Source: Pavlovales sp. CCMP2436 (taxonomy: Eukaryota > Haptophyta > Pavlovophyceae > Pavlovales). Taken from it: a stretch of DNA of 10,887 nucleotides. The DNA lies in NCBI GenBank assembly GCA_026770615.1, contig MU631341.1, positions 180,734 through 191,620 on the forward strand, in the 5' to 3' direction. The translations under genes and the position numbers were made by a program. Numbering within the stretch: the first letter of the stretch is position 1; the number at the start of each line of letters is the position of its first letter. Positions 1 to 7,200 of this stretch are shown here, piece by piece. The notes under the pieces are model-generated. The model ran no database searches and had not been told where the DNA came from. It saw only the letters and a list, made by a program, of their open reading frames with translations.

Positions 1-81
1 GCCCCAGCCAGCGCAGCCGACTAAGGCACGCAGCAGGCAATGGGCGACGCAGCGCTCAGACCAGCACAACATTCAGAACAG

Positions 82-606
82 TCAGACGCCAGCTTGAATC
101 CCTATCATAAGTATAGGTGGTATAGCCGCTGGTGCTGTGTTTTGATTCAATTTTCTTGCTGCCCGCTCAGCTGTCTGGGCGGCCCACATGGCTACCTTAA
201 ACTTATACGCGTCGTAAAGAGATATATTGTCCTTGGTTGACGCCGCTGATGCTTCGATTGCCGCTTCGCGTGATTTGTGCATTCTGAGGCTATGGCTTAG
301 GAGAGTGTAGTGTAAGTCGCCGGGCTTGGGTGCGTCACCGGTGTCGACGTCCTTCTTTCTGAGCTCTTCTTTGACACTTAATCCTAACCTTCTGGTGAAG
401 TAGTCCGGCCGAGATATCATGTGTGTCGCCATTGATTGTGATTTGGAGGGTCCCAGGCTCGGGGACAGTTCCTTGCAGAGGGAGCGGTGGAGGTCGTGGC
501 GGTGCTTTTCCGTTAACAAGCACTCGTGGTATAAGTGATGCTTTGTGTCTTGTGAGTTGAGTGCTCTGCATAGAGGGCAGGTGAGGCCCACTGTTTCGGA
601 CTTTCC
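82..606 (-). pseudogene. LINE ORF2 C-terminus with CCHC zinc finger
   Basis: This is the last part of the LINE protein. Near its start it has CPLC (568-579) followed by a segment ending HHLYHEC (to 520), a C-x2-C-x10-H-x4-C arrangement. That matches the zinc finger found after the reverse transcriptase/RNase H of many non-LTR elements, thought to help bind template RNA or target DNA. About 145 charged, Ala-rich residues follow, ending at a TGA (82-84). The piece is open for 169 codons from its first possible start at 591, but it is only the tail of a larger protein, and upstream the frame is broken near 600. The remaining 81 bases to the left hold no coding signal I can see. Confidence 0.75.
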
Positions 607-607
607 G

Positions 608-1126
608 TCAATGGTAAAGTATCAATCTGGCCATGTGTTTGGTGTACTTTTCCGTGGGTCGCTGTTGGCCCTTAACTCGTGGGAGGCGCAGAGCCGTCGT
701 GCTCTCTTTTGACCACATGGCTTCTACTTTGGCCATTCTACCTATGCCGGGGGCATGTTTGACGGGGCTTCTCTTCTCTAGGTGATCCCTCGCAACTCTG
801 TCTATTAGCGCATGGCGTGCTGCTCGTTGATCGGATGTGATGATGTCTTCTGTCGCAGTGGCCGCTATTGCCCAGCACAGGGCCATGAGCGTGTTTTTTG
901 TGAGCTATACTGTGGCGGCTTCTCTGTGTACTGCTACTGCCTTTGAGCCCCAGTCGCTCAATGCGTTCTGCACGAGCTTTATGACAGCCGGGGGTTGGAG
1001 GTGGGGAGGCAAGTCAGCCTGGCTGCGCCAGTTGTCGCCTCGTGTGGAGATGAAGAGCCGGGTCACTTTCTTTAGCGCCGCTGCTGTCACTATTCTAGCT
1101 CTCGAGACGTCATTGTGACGTACCGC
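608..1126 (-). pseudogene. LINE segment between RNase H and the C-terminal zinc finger
   Basis: This stretch keeps the reading frame of the RNase H segment, but only as two open pieces split by a TAG at 905-907. One runs 1090-908 (MTAAALKKVTRLFISTRG onward) and the other 886-608 (MALCWAIAATATED onward). Both are basic and helix-like, without a motif I recognise. It ends in ARLILYH followed by TGA at 608-610. The zinc-finger segment then continues in another frame, so a single-base change near 600 separates them. The function is unknown; a linker in the LINE ORF2 protein is the most likely reading. Confidence 0.55.
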
Positions 1127-1690
1127 TCACGGGGTTTGTAGAATTCTGGCTACTTCATCATCCGAGTTGGTATGAGCCACAGTGTGAGTCGCGTTCCTGT
1201 AGCGTCCGTGCACCTCGTCACGTTGTTTGAGGCTGAGTAGGCGGTAGAAGTGAGGGTTTGCATCATAGCTCGTGGGATCCCTTAACCCGTGTGGTAGGGG
1301 GTTGCGGTCTAGGTGCCGTCTGTGCCAGTCTAGGCGTTTTACGCCGGTGGCATGTTTCCATCCGATGAATAGCTCTTGCTCGTGAGTCAGTGCTTGTAAG
1401 GCCAGTGTGACCGCATTAAATTCTGCGTTGACAACCGTTTGATCGCCTGAGAATGTGCAGGTGAGGATATGTGCCTCTGGGGCATGTTTCGTGCCGTGGA
1501 TGTGGTTTGATGGGAGTACGTATAAATACGCCGCACCGGCTGCTCGAGCCTCGCCGTTTCCATCAGGTTTGATAAATGAACCGTCGACCCCGACATGTGG
1601 GGTGCACAATTGTGGTTTCTCCGCTGTCGGTGGTTGGTGTCTGAGTGCATGTATGAGTGTTGCGTGGCGTGTGACGAACCGGAAGCACAT
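1127..1690 (-). pseudogene. LINE RNase H-like domain, probably inactive
   Basis: RNase H would remove the RNA strand of the RNA:DNA hybrid during LINE replication. The open frame contains the first acidic site as GVDGSF (about 1577-1594) and the Glu site as NAEFNAVTLAL (about 1400-1432). A late segment THTVAHTNSDDEVARI (about 1137-1185) resembles the His/Asp end of the fold. Where the third catalytic Asp is expected, the sequence reads LFIGWKHATGV, so Asp is not present. The frame ends at a TGA at 1127-1129, yet the same frame continues protein-like beyond it to 608, so this stop looks like a nonsense mutation. The frame also differs from the upstream thumb region, with a shift near 1690. The assignment rests on the DGS and AE motifs and on the position between RT and the terminal zinc finger. 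Confidence 0.7.
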
Positions 1691-1699
1691 AGGTCCGGA

Positions 1700-2500
1700 T
1701 CACCCGTAATATTTCCAGCTGTTCCGGGTGTTTTAATCGCCTAAATGTTGGCCTATATTCCTGTGTGAACAGGGTCTTGGCTGCTTTTGCTACTGCAGCC
1801 GTGTTTGCATGCATCGGTAGGGCATTTTGAAGAGCAATGATCATGTCCCTTATAGCGCTGCCGCATGTCCTTAATATTTCTTCTTCGGCTGCACTTATGG
1901 CTGTCAATTGTCTGCCTGTGACACTTAAGTTGGGGGCATTGCTTGCGATACGCAGTTTGCCAAGTTTAGTAGACTACAGGCACTCATTAATGCTGGGGTG
2001 ACCGAAGCCACTTTGGGTTTTGCACGGCGGGTGGCGCCAAGGGCTGGCCATAGTAGGACAGGGGCGAGCTAACCCATAGGTGTTGTCTACAGGCATGCAT
2101 AGTTCTCGATTATATCCCATTTTTCTTCCCCCTGAGGTGCTTCGGAAAGACTTTCGATCGCCCCCCTTGCGGTGAGCATCGTTTTTGCCTTGGCTTGTCT
2201 CGCGGGTCCGTCTTGGGCGATACTCAATGCATGTGCCGCGAGGGCATGCGTTGCAGATTCCGAGGGTGAGTTGAGAAGGCGCAGCATGGCTGATACTTTT
2301 TTCCCCGCGTTTTGGGCACGCGGGTCCACCAGACCTAGGCCATCGCGTCCAGGGAGGCCGCACAGGCGTTCTCTTGCTACATGGGGCCCTATTGTGCAGC
2401 AAAGGCGCGTGGCCTCTACTATTGCTGTAAGCATCGTGAACAGGAAATTATCAGATAAGTCTGATGCTCCCATACTATATTGACGCTACGTCGTGGTGGG
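1700..2500 (-). pseudogene. LINE thumb/connector region, broken
   Basis: Three partial minus-strand frames continue the LINE protein between the reverse transcriptase and RNase H. One runs from about 2473 to 2087 (from MGASDLSDNF to a TAG near 2088) and is rich in Ala, Leu and charged residues. A second part around 2080-1930 reads best in the same frame but is crossed by stops. A third runs from about 1907 to 1690 in another frame (MTAISAAEEEIL onward). No catalytic motif is visible. I assign it to the LINE by position and direction alone. Helical, Ala-rich sequence is common in the thumb/connector of these proteins. Confidence 0.6.
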
Positions 2501-2661
2501 ACAGCTTGGCTACCCAAAGGATGTGACATGCCCCTTTGCTCGAGGCAAGGTGCACCTTTCCCATGGCCTGTGCTATCTCAATCAGGAGTTTACGTTCCTG
2601 GGCCTGCCACTTGCCGTTGGTGGTTAGGAGGTGTCCCAGGTATTCAAAAAAATTGTCCTTT

Positions 2662-2747
2662 GGCGTCTAGGGCACCTCTATGTGTGGAAGATGCAGGCTT
2701 TCTGGCGTCTAGGGCATCTCTTGATGGTAGGCAGATGCAGGCTTTCT
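2662..2747. repeat. Tandem duplication, two units of 42 and 44 bp
   Basis: Unit 1 (2662-2703) and unit 2 (2704-2747) both begin GGCGTCTAGGGCA and both end AGATGCAGGCTTTCT, with differences in the middle. The repeat lies in the LINE reverse transcriptase region just after the palm motifs and directly before the sense-strand T run where the frame breaks. It adds residues unlike the conserved RT sequence, so it is probably a local duplication after insertion. Confidence 0.75.
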
Positions 2748-2963
2748 GGCTGGGGTTTCCTTGATCATCACTGACTGTCTGAACTGGTGGTTTGGGTCCC
2801 CAGTGCTCTGGCAACTTAGGTAGTATTGAGGTGTGATAGCACTTCTTGGCGTTGAACTCCATGGTGTAGGCCGCAAGGAAGCGGTCTGCTATTCCTATTA
2901 TGGCCTGTGCAGTGCATGCATTTTTTGCAAAGAGTGCTAAATCGTCCATGTATGCCTGGTATT

Positions 2964-2975
2964 TAAGAGGGCTGC
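2964..2975. repeat. Left copy of 12-bp target-site duplication
   Basis: TAAGAGGGCTGC here matches 11 of 12 bases of 3162-3173. The pair flanks the SINE-like insertion in the LINE reverse transcriptase gene. Confidence 0.65.
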
Positions 2976-3161
2976 GGCGGCCGAGGCGCGGCAGAGGCGG
3001 GGCGTGGGGGCCGGGGCGCACACACTCACACCCTCTGGTGTGAGTGCTGGTGCATGAGGGTTTGGGTCGATCACTCGACCTCAGCCTGACGTCGACCAAG
3101 CCAGTGACTGAACAACACCTGTTGAACCATGCTGAGCCGCTAATATATATATATATATATA
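2976..3161. mobile_element. SINE-like retroposon insertion in the LINE RT gene
   Basis: About 186 bp interrupts the LINE reverse transcriptase between motif B and YMDD. It starts GC-rich (about 2976-3020), has a middle part with the short hairpin GGTCGAGTGATCGACC (minus strand, about 3065-3080), and ends at the right in an (AT)n run (3142-3161). It is flanked by a 12-bp near-perfect direct repeat, TAAGAGGGCTGC (2964-2975) and TAAGAGGGTTGC (3162-3173), which I read as a target-site duplication. Removing the insert and one repeat copy (198 bp, 66 codons) makes the LINE frame continuous up to YMDD. A simple-repeat tail next to a target duplication is typical of retroposed SINEs. Box A/B-like stretches can be found on either strand but are weak, so the Pol III origin and orientation are not settled. 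Confidence 0.6.
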
Positions 3162-3163
3162 TA
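3142..3163. repeat. (AT)n microsatellite
   Basis: About eleven AT units in a row form the right-hand end of the SINE-like insertion. The run is best read as the simple-repeat tail of that insert. Confidence 0.85.
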
Positions 3164-3173
3164 AGAGGGTTGC
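3162..3173. repeat. Right copy of 12-bp target-site duplication
   Basis: TAAGAGGGTTGC follows directly on the (AT)n run and differs from the left copy by one base (C to T). Confidence 0.65.
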
Positions 3174-3740
3174 ACGGCTTTCTGTGAGTGTGGCCTGGCG
3201 GTGGAGTCGGTTGGTAGCCACCTGGCTGCTCATCCAGCTGGCGGTGAAGCACGTTCATAAATAAGCAATACGTGATCGGGCTGAGCGGGCAGCCTTGCTT
3301 GCATCCCATAGAAGTGAGAACCGGGTGCTTTGACCGTAGTCTGTTCGCACATGTGCCCCCGTGCATTTCTGGAGCATGCAAACGCGTCGCACCGTCTCGG
3401 GTGGGTAGCCGTGGCGTTCCATTGCCTCCCACAGGGCGTATCGTGGGACTGCGTCGAATGCCTTTCGGATGTCGCAAGTAATGATGTGTATTTCTCGTCC
3501 TGCTGTCAGTGCTTCAGCTATTTCTGCAGCCATCACTGCTACGTGGTCTGCTGCTCTTTCTGGCCGCAAGCTGTTGTTCTGATAGGAGCTGCATTCTGCC
3601 TGCGGCGCCTAGTAGCTGTCCCGCCATGAAGGCTGCGGGTAATTTGTAGATGACGCTTTGGAGTGCGAGGCCTCTGTGAGTAGGGTGGATGATGCAGTTG
3701 AGAATGTACATGTTGCCAAAACGCCAAAGTGATGAAGTTG

Positions 3741-5439
3741 CTACTTGAACTTGGTCGTTGGCTTGATCACGTCCGTGATCAGTTTCGCGAAAAGCTTGAA
3801 TTGGGCGCCTCCGAGCGGCTTGGTGAAGCCGTCAGCGATGTTGTCGTTGGTGCCCACCTTCTGGATGGAGATGACCTTGTGCTCGACACAGTCGCGAACG
3901 AAGTGATACCGGATGTCAATGTGCTTGGTGCGCGAGTGAAACTTGGGGTTGCGCGTGAGGTCGATCGCGCCCTTGTTGTCCTCAAAGAGCGGGAGCGGGG
4001 CGTCGACCTTGATGATGCCCAGGTCGTTGATGATGTCGCAGAAGTAGATGGCCTTCTTGCCAGTGTCGACGAGGGCGAGGTACTCGGCTTCTGTCGACGA
4101 AAGCGTGGTGATTGACTGCCGAGAGGAGTGCCAGCTGACAGGCGCGCCTGCAAAGAAGAAGGCATACCCAGTTGTCGAGCGGCGGCGTTCGAAGTCGGCT
4201 GCCCAGTCGGAGTCGACGTAGGCCACTAGGTGCGGCAGCGTCGCCTCCTTGCACGCCTTGGAGCTGCGGTAGAGAAGACCTTGGTTTGTCGAGCCAGCGA
4301 GGTAGAGCTAGACGCGCTTGACGGCGTCGAGCGCAGAGCTGGTCGGAGATGCCATCGAGCGCGCGAGGAAGCTTGGTGTGAAAGCGACGTCCGGCCGACA
4401 GGTGTTGGAGATGAAGAGCAGCGCCCCGACCATGGAGCGGAAGTTGGAGCTGCCCTCGCGATCGAGTAGCTCAGGCTCGTCCGAGCCGTCGTGCTTGTCG
4501 AGGTCGATCATCATGGGGGACTTCTTCGTGGAAATGCCCAAGAGGTCGAAGCGCTCGAGGCAGGTCGCGATGTAGAGAGGCATCGACATTGTGAAGCTCT
4601 TCTCATCCTGCTCGACGTTGACGCCGAGGAAGGTCTTGATGGGGCCGAGGAAACGGATGTCGTAGAGACCCTTGAGCTCGTCGACGATCTCTGCCCAGGC
4701 CGTTGGGCTTGGAGAGCTCGAGAGCATATGGAAGTCGTCCACGAACAAGCCCGCAAGGTCGATGGAGCCGTCCAGCGGCGGTAGACAGACCAGGAGGCGT
4801 CGATGCGGTGGAACTTGATGCGTTCCATGATGATGTCGAGATTGGTCTTCCACCAGAGTCGGCCACTCTGCTTGAGATCGTTGATGGCGCGGCGGCAGCG
4901 CAGCGCGACCTTGAAGCCGGGCGGCGCGATGACCTTGGCCTGGTAGAGCGGCGGGAGTCCAAGGTGGAGTTGTTCCGAGTCGGAGACCTCAGCGTTGAGG
5001 TATGCTGATGACACATCTGCGTTGCAGACTTGCCAGTGAGAGTCGCCGGGCTTGCGCATGAAGGCGGCGTGAGCGAGGAGTAAACGCAACGAGTCGTAGC
5101 GCAGCGTCGGGGAGTAGGTCTCGTCGTAGTGGAGACCTAGGATTTGCCGGAATCCTTGCGCGACGATGCGCACCTTGTATTTGTCGACCGTCCCGTCGGC
5201 TTGAGGCTTGACCTTGAAGACGAACTTGGTCGGGATAATCGGCGCTCGCTCGCGGATGGAGACCTCATCCCATGTGTGGAGAACACGGCGGGACTCGAGC
5301 TCAGCGATGATGGCAGTGGCCCAATCATTCTTGTAGTCGCCGGCCATGGCGTCCTTGAAGTTCTCGGGCGTTGGCACGTCGGCGGAGAGTAGGACCACGT
5401 TGGCCGTGTAGTTGTGTCGTGGCTGCTGTCGCAGCCCGA
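3741..5439 (-). pseudogene. copia reverse transcriptase-RNase H
   Basis: Copies element RNA to DNA and removes the RNA strand. The RVT_2-type start WATAIIAELESRRV is near 5310, and FVFKVKPQADGTVDKYKVR and DVSSAYLNAEV (motif A) follow. INDLKQSGRLWW replaces the common YGLKQxxRxW. After a one-base change near 4780 comes the FVDD active site (4734-4745), then FLGVNVEQDEKSF and the palm end. A TAG at 4308-4310 sits inside the usual KRVLxYL motif, an apparent nonsense mutation, and the frame continues unbroken. RNase H has YVDSDWAAD (about 4204-4223), SSTEAEYLAL with its Glu near 4091, LFEDNKGAIDL (Asp near 3980) and KHIDIRYHFVRD; ADGFTKPL ends the conserved part. The natural stop is TAG at 3741-3743. 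All catalytic acidic residues appear present. Confidence 0.93.
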
Positions 5440-5754
5440 CGCGGAGGTCGCCGGTCGGGCGAACGATCGGCAGAGAGGATGGCTCAGAGGAAGGCTCTGA
5501 GGATGGCTCGGAGGATGAAGACGGCGTGGCGGTGCGCGGCGGCGGCGGCGCGTCATCGTCGTCTGAGTCCGAGTCTTGATTGAGCGGCGGTGGGTCGTCG
5601 TTGACGTCCTCGCCTTCACCCCATAGGTTGCTCTGTCGGCGGCGATCTGGTCGTCGTCGGGGAAGCTGGAGGTGTTGGTAATCGGGTTGGAGCCGCTGAA
5701 GTGCACGCTCCTTGAAGAGTTGTCGGCGATGGTGGACTCGTTGAAGAGTGAGAG
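5440..5754 (-). pseudogene. copia integrase-RT linker, frameshifted, acidic/serine-rich
   Basis: Between integrase and reverse transcriptase the protein-like frame runs from about 5755 to 5625 (SLFNESTIADNSSRSVHF onward). It then continues in another frame as an acidic Asp-rich stretch and a run of SSEP repeats (about 5475-5515). The change between the two falls at a CCCC run (plus strand, 5619-5622), where one more base would join the frames. Low-complexity acidic linkers at this place are usual in copia Pol. No enzyme motif is expected or seen. Confidence 0.7.
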
Positions 5755-6690
5755 ACCGTGATGACGTTGTCGGCTGTGACGAGAACGTATCCAAAGGTGT
5801 GGCGCAGCTGGCCGTTCTCGAAGATGCCCGAGGAGCCATACCCGACGAAGTTGCCATGCAGTGCGTGCGGTCCGCAGTTGCCGGTGGCGTCGCCCGGAGC
5901 TTGCCGTAGATATGCCACTGGGCACCCCCATATGCGGAGCTTGGGCAGGTCGGGCGCCTTGCCAAAGAGCTTCTCGTATGGCGAGAGCTTGTCACCCGGA
6001 GAGGTGAGCTGGTTGCGCGTCCACGCAGCGGACTCGATAGCCCACCCCCACCAGCGAGGCGACATGCCGGACGCGTTGAGCATTGCGCGCACGTCGGGTA
6101 TGAGGGTGCCAAAGGTGCGCTCTGCGACGCCGTTGGTCTGGGGGTTGTACGGGACCGACACCTCGTTGATGAGCATGTCGTATTTGCGCAAGACGGCCGT
6201 CCAGGCCGAGGAAGTGAGCTCCGACGCGCCGTCGAGGTGCAGCCTTGCGCCTGCGAGTCGGTGCTGGAGGGAGTTGGCTCCCATCTCGTCGAGGTAGAGC
6301 TGCAGCTTTGCAGGCGCCTCGGACTTGACGTGCATCATGTAGATGCTGGTGTATGCCGTGAAGTCCTTGAAGACGATGGCAAAGCGCGCGACGTGAGGAG
6401 GGAGGCCATTGATCGGCCCGAGCACGTCGCTGTGGATGATCTCGAACGGTCGAGTCGAAGGAGTGCACGTGCCGTTGAAGGGCAGGGCCTTCATCCGCGC
6501 GACGTCGGACTCAAAGAAGATCTCGGCCTTGGCCTCGGCGCTGGCGATGTCAGGGTGCTGAGCGATCGTGCGGCGGACGGCGTGGCGGGCAGCGTGGTTG
6601 TAGCGGGCCCGCCAGAGGTCGGACGTCTCCTGCGAGAGGTTAGCAGAGAGTGCCTTGTGGATGGTCGGCGTGTAGTCGAGCGGCACGTGC
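5755..6690 (-). pseudogene. copia integrase (DDE core intact, zinc finger lost)
   Basis: Integrase inserts the cDNA into host DNA. In the frame open 6686-5616 the core shows IIHSDVLGPINGL (Asp near 6428), LHLDGASE (Asp near 6233) and NPQTNGVAERTFG (Glu near 6122). The last two acidic residues are separated by 36 residues, close to the retroviral DDE spacing. Downstream, SPYEKLFGKAPDLPKLRIWG and a GYGSSG segment match the copia integrase C-terminal part. The N-terminal HHCC finger is altered: LWRARYNH has Arg for the first His, and the two expected Cys positions read Phe and Asp (FFESDVARMKALPF). Near 5755 the frame changes by one base. I read it as the former integrase part of Gag-Pol. Confidence 0.9.
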
Positions 6691-7200
6691 CGAACTTGAT
6701 CTGTGTGCGCCGAGTCGACGTGATGGACTTCAGGGAGCCACCGTTGACGTCGAAGATGATGGAGCAGCCTTGAGCTGCCAGCGAGCGGACTGAGATGAGC
6801 AGTGTCTCCAGGCCGTGCACGGAGAGCGCGTTGATGAAGTCAACTCGTAGGAATCCGCCGACGTCGTCTGTGAACGTGGCGGAGATGAGGCCGCTGTGCA
6901 CAGCTTGCATAGCTGCGAGGTTGGCCACTGAGATGCTGGCCTTGGTCGGCTGTGGGTCTGTGATGTGTCCCCAGCTCTCGTCGACAAGCATGCTGACGGA
7001 GCAGCCTGAGTCGAGTGTGGCGTCGAAGACAAACTTGTTGTGAGTCTTAATGGGCGCCGAGGAGTGCTTGTCCTCCTTGTCCTCGGTCACGCTGTAAGAC
7101 GTGAGGAGGTGCTGAGCAGGCTTGCAGGTGAAGATTGGCAAGCACGCTTGGCCGGTCAGGCATGAAGGTCTGAGCGACACAGTGGACAGGTTGTCCTTGG
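6691..7200 (-). pseudogene. copia aspartic protease
   Basis: Retroviral-type aspartic protease that would cut the Gag-Pol polyprotein and acts as a homodimer. The frame (open 7228-6491) contains FDATLDSGCSVSML, with the catalytic DSG at 7004-7012, in the place and form usual for copia (DSG followed by a small residue). About 80 residues further on, LETLLISVRSLAAQGCSIIF matches the conserved C-terminal half of copia proteases. The frame is coherent from about 7200 to 6690, then a single-base change near 6690 moves the continuation (VPLDYTPTIHKAL) into the integrase frame. The upstream join to the Cys-rich block is also out of frame. Catalytic residues look intact. Confidence 0.85.

Larger units (their letters stand above)
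2500..3714 (-). pseudogene. LINE reverse transcriptase domain, frameshifted, with an insertion
   Basis: RNA-dependent DNA polymerase of the non-LTR retrotransposon, used for target-primed reverse transcription. Near 3660 a segment reading RGLALQSVIYKL matches the region before the fingers. Motif A reads DIRKAFDAVP (catalytic Asp near 3471). Motif B reads GCKQGCPLSPITYCLF (about 3262-3310). The active-site box YMDD is at 2941-2952, and EYLGHLL, typical of the palm end, lies near 2628-2648. The reading frame changes near 3570 and near 3325, and again in a run of seven T (sense strand) at 2646-2652, where a slipped base ends the frame with TGA. Between motif B and YMDD a ~186-bp insertion is tolerated in frame, described separately. 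A TAG follows at 2510-2512. YMDD in place of the more usual FADD/YADD is seen in some retroelement families. Confidence 0.9.
1..3725 (-). mobile_element. LINE-type (non-LTR) retrotransposon, 5'-truncated and decayed
   Basis: Minus-strand translation gives, in reading order, a non-LTR reverse transcriptase, a thumb/connector, an RNase H-like domain and a C-terminal CCHC zinc finger. This is the usual ORF2 order of LINEs that carry RNase H. The right boundary lies between 3712 and 3740, where LINE coding meets the copia element. The left boundary is probably beyond position 1: bases 1-81 lie behind the last stop and would be 3' untranslated sequence, with no poly(A) or simple-repeat tail in view. 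The endonuclease and any ORF1 are absent, as in the 5' truncations common for LINE insertions. The frame changes at about 3570, 3325, 2650, 2500, 1925, 1690 and 600 and several stops make it non-functional. GC content is lower than in the copia element to the right. I infer the identity from domains and cannot place it in a named clade. Confidence 0.88.

Noticed and set aside
3035..3080. tRNA gene in the SINE-like insert
   Set aside because: Box A/B-like words are weak on both strands and no cloverleaf with acceptor stem can be drawn.
3729..6773. Several plus-strand open frames over copia RT, integrase and RNase H (for example 6237-6773, 5758-6297, 3729-4115)
   Set aside because: All lie opposite recognised copia domains and have low-complexity, charged composition without domains.
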